Origin: an uncultured Rikenellaceae bacterium
GTDB lineage: Bacteria > Bacteroidota > Bacteroidia > Bacteroidales > Rikenellaceae
Direction of reading: 5' to 3'
Assembly (NCBI GenBank): GCA_910588925.1
Contig: CAJURV010000084.1
Location: forward strand, 1 to 7,780
Length of the DNA: 7,780 nt
The position numbers and the translations under genes are program-made. Numbering within the stretch: the stretch's first letter is position 1; each line of letters opens with the position of its first letter. Shown piece by piece: positions 1 to 4,360 of the stretch. Below the pieces are notes generated by a model that searched no databases, was not told the origin of the DNA, and was given only the letters and a program-made list of their open reading frames with translations.

Positions 1-220
1 CTTCGGGGACGCGTTAGGGATTTTATAGGTTCGGGTCGTACGGGGAGGAAGTTTTAGTGGAGTTTAGGAAGTACTCGATCTCTGAACGCATGAATTGTCG
101 GTTTGTGTGCGCGAGGTTCGGTTAATGTGGGGCTGCTTCCATCGCTTTTTAGCCACAAAAATCGCCGGAGGCACAACCTCTTCTGTTTCCTCCGTTTTCA
201 GTTAAGTTCAATAACTTCCG
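1..220. other. Unassigned intergenic sequence
   Basis: I see no supportable gene here. Short open stretches exist on both strands, such as a 22-codon minus-strand frame at 91-23, but none has recognisable protein character. Two short motifs, TGTGTGCGCG (near 105-114) and CGGTTAATG (119-127), recur in the adjoining repeat arm near 376-385 and 407-415, so part of this stretch may be decayed repeat sequence. A weak hairpin (CGGAGG 166-171 with CCTCCG 189-194, followed by TTTT) could be a terminator, but its 17-nt loop is long. Confidence 0.5.
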
Positions 221-275
221 GTGAGCACATTCGCTCCGGTGGCGCACGACCGCGATCGACGATTTTTGAGGTCTA

Positions 276-356
276 AAAAACTTCGCTTCGCGCACTTTTT
301 CTCGCCTCGGCAATCGAAACGTCGTTTCATTGCGCTCGACTTACCGAAAAAGTTCG
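276..356. repeat. 71-bp nested insertion flanked by 10-bp near-direct repeats
   Basis: The left arm has 71 bp absent from the right arm at the same point. It is bounded by AAAAACTTCG (276-285) and AAAAAGTTCG (347-356), identical at 9 of 10 positions. Inside is a hairpin: GCAAT-c-GAAAC (310-320), loop GTC, and GTTTC-ATTGC (324-333), ten pairs with one bulged C. This arrangement suggests a small inserted element with a target-site duplication, though slippage between the repeats, or deletion from the other copy, would look similar. Confidence 0.55.
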
Positions 357-590
357 GCGCCCTGCGACCTGCGGTTGTGTGCGCGGGCTAGCATGCCTGC
401 GACTTGCGGTTAATGCGCATATTTTCAGTGCGTTTTGTAGTATCTTACCGACTCGCCAACCGATAATGTAAGCGCTTCTCCTTTTATTTCACCGGATATT
501 ATACAACTGAATAGAACTCTCTCGAGCCGCAAAAATATACGTAAAGCGCTCACCTCAACATATTCGGGATTACTGGATACCACGCACCTC

Positions 591-607
591 AAAAGGGGCT
601 GTGCCCC
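591..607 (-). terminator. Terminator-like hairpin inside left repeat arm
   Basis: On the minus strand GGGGC (607-603), loop ACA and GCCCC (599-595) form a perfect five-pair GC stem followed directly by TTTT (594-591). It would stop transcription leaving the dehydrogenase gene. The other repeat arm has an equivalent GGGG/CCCC stem with a five-T tract at 7348-7364, so the structure is shared although the loop length differs. Confidence 0.45.
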
Positions 608-682
608 CGAGTGACAAAAGTAACTCCCCATGAAATGGCCCTGCCGGGAGGCTTCCCATAAGATGATCATCTTGCAATACTA

Positions 683-729
683 CGTTTGCGGACCCCGTTT
701 TAGAATTGCTAAAATGGGGTCCGTAAACG
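683..729. terminator. 21-bp-stem hairpin after the dehydrogenase gene
   Basis: Positions 683-703 pair with 709-729 across 21 pairs (19 Watson-Crick and two G-T in RNA), with the five-base loop AATTG. The stem contains GGACCCC and an A/T run next to the loop. It begins 10 bp past the minus-strand stop codon (739-741), where a terminator is expected. No clean T-tract follows on either strand, so it may instead be an mRNA 3'-end stabiliser or a remnant palindrome. That a strong hairpin exists is certain; its role is inferred. Confidence 0.5.
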
Positions 730-738
730 CAACACGCT

Positions 739-1698
739 TTATCTCACTTGCGAGAGTAGCGGTACGCCGTCGAAGAAGTTGATGATGTTTTGAGAGGCGT
801 AACGGGCCATTGCGTTGCGGGTGTCGGATGTTTGCGTGCCGGTGTGCGGGGTCATCACTATGTTGTCGAGTTCCGACATGGCCGGGTCTATTTTACCGTC
901 TCCGTTTTCATAGACATCGACTCCGGCGCCGAAGATGCGGCCTTCACGCAATGCTTCTATCAAGGCTTTCTCGTCTATCAACGGTCCGCGGGCGGTGTTT
1001 ATGAGTATGGCGGTAGGCTTCATGCGCAGGAACTCCTCTCTGCCTATGATATGCCGTGTCTGATCGGTACACGGGGCGTTGAGCGATATTACGTCCGAGT
1101 CGGATATCAATTCGTCGAACGGAAGGTAACGGGCGCCGTATAAGGCCTCCGTCTCTTCCGGCAACCTGTTGCGGTTATTGTAAACTATCTCCATGCCGAA
1201 AGCCCTCGCGCGGCGTGCCAGAGCTTTGCCTATCCGTCCCATCCCTATTATGCCGAGCCTTTTGCCCTCCAATGTGAGCCCCATGTTGCTCAGAATGTTC
1301 CAGCTGATGCGCCCCTCGCGTATCTTTCTGTCGCATATCGTGACGTTACGTGCCACGTCAAGCATCAGGGCCATCGCCATCTCTGCCGTGGGCTCCGTGA
1401 CAGGATCGGGAGTATTGGCTACGACGATGCCTTTGGAGGCGGCATAGTCTACGTCGATATTGTCGTAACCCACCCCGAAGTTGGATATTATACGCAATCT
1501 GTCGCCGCCCCAGTCTATCATCTCACGGTCGGTACGTATGGCGAAAAAGCTGATCATGCCGTCGGCCTCCGGCAATAGACTGCGTAGCTCCTCACGGGTG
1601 AAGTTGTGTCCCGAGACAGGATGTATCACCTCGAACCTGCGCTCCAGCTCGGCGAACCCGTCGCGCAACATGTGTCCCTGTACTACTATTCTTTTCAT
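739..1698 (-). CDS. D-isomer-specific 2-hydroxyacid dehydrogenase (GhrB/SerA superfamily)
   Basis: A 319-residue protein of usual family length. Enzymes of this family interconvert 2-keto acids and D-2-hydroxy acids with NAD(P)H in the cytoplasm. The N-terminal substrate domain contains NFGVGYDNID (about 73-82) and ANTPD (94-98). The Rossmann core has GMGRIG (152-157) followed by IVYNNRNR (171-178), whose arginine after the beta strand resembles NADP-preferring glyoxylate/hydroxypyruvate reductases. Later come NTARGPLIDE with the substrate/catalytic Arg237 and TPHTG with catalytic His285. The family's catalytic Glu (DVFxxEP) falls at Gly266 in DVYENGD, in ungapped register with E. coli GhrB as I recall it, so activity is uncertain. 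I chose ATG 1698 because homology starts at MKRIVVQG; the frame stays open upstream but overlaps the repressor gene. The substrate cannot be named, and serine-pathway phosphoglycerate dehydrogenase remains possible. Confidence 0.9.
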   Translation of the reverse strand: MKRIVVQGHMLRDGFAELERRFEVIHPVSGHNFTREELRSLLPEADGMISFFAIRTDREMIDWGGDRLRIISNFGVGYDNIDVDYAASKGIVVANTPDPVTEPTAEMAMALMLDVARNVTICDRKIREGRISWNILSNMGLTLEGKRLGIIGMGRIGKALARRARAFGMEIVYNNRNRLPEETEALYGARYLPFDELISDSDVISLNAPCTDQTRHIIGREEFLRMKPTAILINTARGPLIDEKALIEALREGRIFGAGVDVYENGDGKIDPAMSELDNIVMTPHTGTQTSDTRNAMARYASQNIINFFDGVPLLSQVR

Positions 1699-1772
1699 AT
1701 CCGATGTTTTTATGGAAATGTCCCTGTGCGGAGTTGCGTCCGTAGCGGGTATCTTGTATCTCGAAATAAATG

Positions 1773-2450
1773 TCAGAATGTCATACTGCGATATACGGCC
1801 TTTACGGCGAATATCGCGCTTATCATCTTTATCGGAAGCGTTCCCGGCTCGAAAGCACGGTTGGTAGCACGTAACAGAAAGTGCGACTCGCTCTTCCTCG
1901 TGTCGGTATGGCGGCATATCCGTCTCAACAACCGCCGCCCGTCGTCTAATATTATCAGATACGCTTTGCCGTATATTATGGCGTTCCAGTCCTGCACCCT
2001 GCGTAACAACACCACGGCTCCGGCCGGTATCGACGGCGACATGCCGTTTCCCACCACCGTGGCGGCCACATCGTCGTTCTCCGCCCCGTCGAAAGAGACA
2101 TACCCCCGTATGTATTCCGACTTGCCGTCCGGATCGGGGAGGCGCCCTACCGTATCGAAGTTGTACAACGGGACTATCTTGGCCTCTCCGCGCGCATATT
2201 TGGCCCTTTCGTCTATGTTCTCATATACCGACGATTCCGACCCGAACATCTCTCCCTCGCCCTCGTCGAGCCATAACATGTTGATACCGAGAGTGTCTAT
2301 AAGGAACTGCCTGTTGCGGGCCGAGAGTTGCGTATATCCGTTCTCTATCATCGAATAGGCGCTCTTCTTTATCCCGCATATCACCCCCATCTTCTCTTGC
2401 GTGTAACCCAACGTTTTGCGCAATAACCTCAATCTGGCGTGTATGGACAT
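1773..2450 (-). CDS. XRE-family repressor with degenerate S24/LexA-like C-terminal domain
   Basis: A 225-residue, probably DNA-binding regulator. Residues about 4-60 form an XRE/Cro-type helix-turn-helix (LRLLRKTLGYTQEKMG, then KKSAYSMIENGYTQLS). Residues about 90-220 resemble the LexA/CI C-terminal domain: VVGNGMSPSIPAGAVVLL, an IIYGKAYLII strand, and RRLLRRI. In self-cleaving members the first motif carries the nucleophilic Ser (GDSM or GNSM) and the last a catalytic Lys (KRI-like). Here these are Gly136 and Arg (176 or 177), so RecA-stimulated self-cleavage is not expected; the domain probably serves dimerisation or ligand sensing. The gene lies 74 bp upstream of the dehydrogenase on the same strand, suggesting co-transcription, and is divergent from a small helix-turn-helix gene. 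It resembles phage repressors, but no phage genes are visible. Confidence 0.88.
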   Translation of the reverse strand: MSIHARLRLLRKTLGYTQEKMGVICGIKKSAYSMIENGYTQLSARNRQFLIDTLGINMLWLDEGEGEMFGSESSVYENIDERAKYARGEAKIVPLYNFDTVGRLPDPDGKSEYIRGYVSFDGAENDDVAATVVGNGMSPSIPAGAVVLLRRVQDWNAIIYGKAYLIILDDGRRLLRRICRHTDTRKSESHFLLRATNRAFEPGTLPIKMISAIFAVKAVYRSMTF

Positions 2451-2743
2451 CGTAATGAAAATTAAGAAATTTTTATGGCCGACGGCTCGTTACCCTCTAC
2501 TTTTGTTTTCGATAGAACAATGCTCGCTCTAATGCGGACGTTTCCTCGCTCCGGCCATTAAAACTCCGGCCTGACGAAACGGTTCATTGGTAAAGGTATG
2601 TATTTTGGCGACAAAAACAAAACCTCGCCGAATATCGTGCTTTACAAGTAAGCTATGTATGTGACATCGTACGCCGTATTACGCCCTCTGCGGTAACTGC
2701 CGCCGGTCGGTGGCAGGGAGACGGCCGGAAGAAATTCAACGAA
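2451..2743. promoter_or_regulatory. Divergent intergenic control region
   Basis: This stretch separates the minus-strand repressor from the plus-strand small helix-turn-helix gene. Besides the minus promoter at 2591-2621 it contains a perfect TAnnTTTG element on the plus strand (TACTTTTG, 2498-2505), although no good TTTG lies about 19 bp upstream of it. CTCCGGCC occurs twice in direct orientation (2549-2556 and 2564-2571), 15 bp apart and downstream of the minus-strand start, a possible operator. A hairpin (CTGCC 2697-2701 with GGCAG 2712-2716, plus inner pairs) lies about 27 nt before the ATG of the next gene. The sites are seen directly; the roles are inferred. Confidence 0.35.
2591..2621 (-). 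promoter_or_regulatory. Bacteroidetes-type promoter for the repressor gene
   Basis: On the minus strand TTTG (2621-2618) is followed by a 19-bp spacer and TACCTTTA (2598-2591), matching the TTTG-19-TAnnTTTG pattern except for the last base. It implies a start near 2584 and a leader of about 130 nt. The length of the leader is the main reason for doubt. Confidence 0.45.
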
Positions 2744-2977
2744 ATGAAAACAGAAAGAACAAACAATGTGTCGAGACGTCTGGTGAGTATCGCCGACGCC
2801 TCCAAAGCCAGCGGCATGTCGCAATTACAGATACAGGGCCTCGTCCGCAGAGGTGTCATAGGCAGTTGGTGGGCGGCCGGCGGCACTCACGTCGATTTCA
2901 TCGAGCTTACTATATGGACGCACCGCAACGAACCGGAATACAAACGCATGTTGACGGATGTCGACCACAGGCCGTGA
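2744..2977 (+). CDS. Small helix-turn-helix (MerR/excisionase-like) protein
   Basis: A 77-residue protein of unknown function. Residues about 13-40 (VSIADASKASGMSQLQIQGL then VRRGVIG) resemble the helix-turn-helix of MerR or excisionase-type proteins: a conserved entry, a turn at SGMS, a recognition helix and a basic RRG. It lacks the usual wing with an Arg-rich substitute, having SWWAAGGTHVDFIEL instead, a pattern reminiscent of the short strand following excisionase helices. The tail HRNEPEYKRMLTDVDHRP is charged. ATG 2744 is the only reasonable start and is preceded by an A-rich stretch. The gene diverges from the repressor, so it could be controlled by it, but no phage or integrase gene accompanies it. 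Existence is supported by composition and domain resemblance; the function is open. Confidence 0.65.
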   Translation: MKTERTNNVSRRLVSIADASKASGMSQLQIQGLVRRGVIGSWWAAGGTHVDFIELTIWTHRNEPEYKRMLTDVDHRP

Positions 2978-3113
2978 CATTACCTCCGAATAACGGGGTC
3001 TATGCCGGAGTGCTGCGATTTCGATCCCCTCTCCCGGGCGATGTGCCGCAGGAATGGCGTGCCTGCTGCGGCTCTATGAAAAGGGCCTTTGTAAAAAAGG
3101 GTGCCGCTTCACT
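2978..3113 (+). other. Gap between the small HTH gene and the dtd promoter
   Basis: I see no gene here. GCCGCAG (3045-3051) pairs perfectly with CTGCGGC (3066-3072) across a 14-nt loop and could help terminate the upstream gene, but no T-tract follows directly. The function is not established. Confidence 0.3.
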
Positions 3114-3144
3114 CTTGTATTACGGCCTCTTTTCGTTATATTTG
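3114..3144 (+). promoter_or_regulatory. Strong Bacteroidetes-type promoter for the dtd operon
   Basis: CTTG (3114-3117), a 19-bp spacer and TATATTTG (3137-3144) match the Bacteroidetes TTTG-19-TAnnTTTG consensus with a single mismatch in the upstream element. The predicted start is near 3151, giving a leader of about 50 nt before the dtd ATG at 3203. It is the best promoter in the window and supports choosing ATG 3203 over the upstream in-frame ATG at 3158. Confidence 0.7.
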
Positions 3145-3202
3145 CATGATATAAACCATGTTCGGGCGCCTGTTACGTGGGCGCATAGACAACGAAAAGA
3201 TA

Positions 3203-3655
3203 ATGAGAGCCGTCATACAGAGAGTGACAAGGTGTAGCGTGGCTATAGACGGAGAGCTTCACTCCTCCATAGGGCACGGGCTTATGGTGCTGGTGGCCGT
3301 AGAGGAGAGCGACACGCGCGAGGATGCCGACTGGATAGCCGCCAAGATAGGCAGGATGCGTCTGTTCAACGACGAGGCCGGTGTGATGAATCTCTCCCTC
3401 ACGCAAGTTAACGGGGAGATAATGATAATAAGTCAATTCACATTGTTCGCCTCTACCAAGAAGGGTAACCGCCCGTCGTACATAAGGGCCGCACCGCCCT
3501 CTTTCGCCGTACCGCTGTACGAATATTTCATAGAGAAGGCCGCCTCGGAGTGCGCCGTAGTTCCGCAGACCGGAGTATTCGGGGCCGACATGCAGGTGGA
3601 GTTGGTAAACGACGGCCCCGTAACTATATTGATAGACAGTAAAAACAGAGAGTGA
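3203..3655 (+). CDS. dtd: D-aminoacyl-tRNA deacylase
   Basis: A 150-residue cytoplasmic enzyme that hydrolyses D-amino acids (and glycine mischarged on tRNA-Ala) from tRNA, protecting translation. The protein opens with the family hallmark MRAVIQRVTRCSV. It contains SQFTLFA (77-83), the KKGNRPSY segment (87-93), TGVFGADMQVEL (123-134), and NDGPVT (136-141), which carries the cross-subunit Gly-cisPro motif that rejects L-amino acids. The length matches the family's usual 145-150 residues. An in-frame ATG 45 nt upstream (3158) would add 15 residues not typical of the family and lies almost on the predicted transcription start. It is the first gene of a tight plus-strand unit, ending one base before the next ATG. 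Nothing looks broken. Confidence 0.97.
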   Translation: MRAVIQRVTRCSVAIDGELHSSIGHGLMVLVAVEESDTREDADWIAAKIGRMRLFNDEAGVMNLSLTQVNGEIMIISQFTLFASTKKGNRPSYIRAAPPSFAVPLYEYFIEKAASECAVVPQTGVFGADMQVELVNDGPVTILIDSKNRE

Positions 3656-3656
3656 T

Positions 3657-3989
3657 ATGACCGTCAAAGAGATGCAGACGTTGGTCGATAGCTGGATAAT
3701 AAAAGAGGGTGTCCGTTACTTCGAGCCTCTTACCAATATGTTACAACTCACCGAGGAGGTGGGCGAACTGGCCCGCGTGATGTCTCGCACCTACGGAGAA
3801 CAGTCGTTCAAGGATGGAGAGAGCCGTGACATAGGCGACGAACTGGCCGATGTTCTGTGGGTGGTAACCTGCCTTGCCAACCAGTGCGGTATAGATCTCG
3901 AAGCGGCGCTGATAGCCAATCTCGAGAAGAAAAACGGCCGCGATCGTAAGAGGCACAAAAACAACGTAAAGCTGACGGGAGGAAAATAG
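3657..3989 (+). CDS. MazG-like nucleotide pyrophosphohydrolase
   Basis: A 110-residue single-domain protein of the all-alpha NTP-PPase (MazG-like) superfamily, which cleaves nucleoside or deoxynucleoside triphosphates to the monophosphate and pyrophosphate, usually as a house-cleaning step. The metal-binding signature is intact: EEVGE (33-37, the EExxE part) and DELAD (61-65, supplying ExxD). The basic tail KKNGRDRKRHKNN (91-103) is typical of short MazG-like proteins, which act as dimers or tetramers. The start lies one base after the dtd stop, so the two are co-transcribed and probably translationally coupled. From memory, dtd followed by a short MazG-like gene is a common pair in Bacteroidales. 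The exact nucleotide substrate cannot be read from sequence. Confidence 0.93.
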   Translation: MTVKEMQTLVDSWIIKEGVRYFEPLTNMLQLTEEVGELARVMSRTYGEQSFKDGESRDIGDELADVLWVVTCLANQCGIDLEAALIANLEKKNGRDRKRHKNNVKLTGGK

Positions 3990-4018
3990 GGAATCTCTCT
4001 GATTTTAAACACATTGCT

Positions 4019-4360
4019 ATGAGCGATAACGACTGGAAAGCGAGGCTCGGCGTGGTCTATTCCACCGATCCCGACTTCAAATACGACAATGGCGAAGCCG
4101 AAGAGCCCGAGACGCTCGCACCCGAACGCCAACGGCTGCGCATAGCTCTCGACAGGCGTAACCGCAAGGGTAAGCAGGTTACCGTAGTGTCGGATTTCGT
4201 GGGATCGGAGGACGATCTCAAGGAGCTGTGCAAGCGTCTTAAGACCAAATGCGGCGTAGGCGGGTCGGCCAAAGACGGAGTAATAGTGATACAGGGCGAT
4301 CTGCGTGCCAAAGTGGCCGAATTGCTCACTGCCGACGGATATAAAGCGAGGGTGATATGA
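4019..4360 (+). CDS. SUI1/eIF1-family translation factor (YciH type)
   Basis: A 113-residue protein with a SUI1 domain over residues about 40-113, homologous to eukaryotic/archaeal eIF1 and bacterial YciH, which favours correct start codons and discards aberrant initiation complexes on the 30S subunit. Visible hallmarks are RKGKQVTVV (49-57), the helix DLKELCKRLKTKCGVGGS (66-83), KDGVIVIQGD (85-94), and a C-terminal GYKARV. The first 40 residues are acidic and less conserved. It follows the MazG-like gene by 29 bp, and its stop overlaps the next gene's start (ATGA at 4357-4360), so it belongs to the same transcript and is translationally coupled to the exported protein downstream. Bacterial SUI1 proteins are non-essential in known cases; the physiological role here is inferred. 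Confidence 0.95.
   Translation: MSDNDWKARLGVVYSTDPDFKYDNGEAEEPETLAPERQRLRIALDRRNRKGKQVTVVSDFVGSEDDLKELCKRLKTKCGVGGSAKDGVIVIQGDLRAKVAELLTADGYKARVI

Larger units (their letters stand above)
221..650 (-). repeat. Left arm of a diverged inverted/dispersed repeat
   Basis: Read on the minus strand from 650, this stretch aligns with the plus strand from 7306 to the window end. Matches include CTCCCGGC at the start, TTTTGTCACTCGGGGGC, TTATCGGTTGGCGA, AGATACTACAAAACG, ATGCGCATTA, CAGGGCGCCGAA, and a 29-bp exact match (251-279 against 7726-7754). I estimate roughly 70 percent identity outside indels, with the ends conserved best. It begins just past the 3' end of the minus-strand dehydrogenase gene. 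Relative to the other copy it carries an extra 71 bp (276-346 or 286-356). No transposase is seen, so this is a non-autonomous dispersed repeat of unknown type. The boundary at 221 is uncertain because the partner copy runs off the window. Confidence 0.85.

Noticed and set aside
166..198. Plus-strand terminator near the left edge
   Set aside because: A six-pair stem with a 17-nt loop is weak, and no upstream gene is visible for it to serve.
425..670. 81-codon minus-strand frame as a real gene
   Set aside because: It lies wholly within a repeat whose second copy is frameshifted and stopped, and the shared hairpin explains part of the conservation. Kept as a finding, not called as a CDS.
1699..1917. 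N-terminal extension of the dehydrogenase to an ATG at 1917
   Set aside because: The extra 73 residues overlap the repressor gene in another frame and have no family resemblance; homology starts at ATG 1698.
1773..2977. Prophage immunity region (repressor plus excisionase-like gene)
   Set aside because: No integrase, structural or replication phage genes flank it, and the neighbours on both sides are chromosomal housekeeping genes.
3158..3202. Upstream ATG for dtd at 3158
   Set aside because: It would add 15 atypical residues and starts only a few bases after the predicted transcription start; the family begins with MRAVIQRV at 3203.
2710..3237. 175-codon plus-strand frame
   Set aside because: It overlaps the small HTH gene, the dtd promoter and the dtd start in a different frame and has no recognisable protein character.
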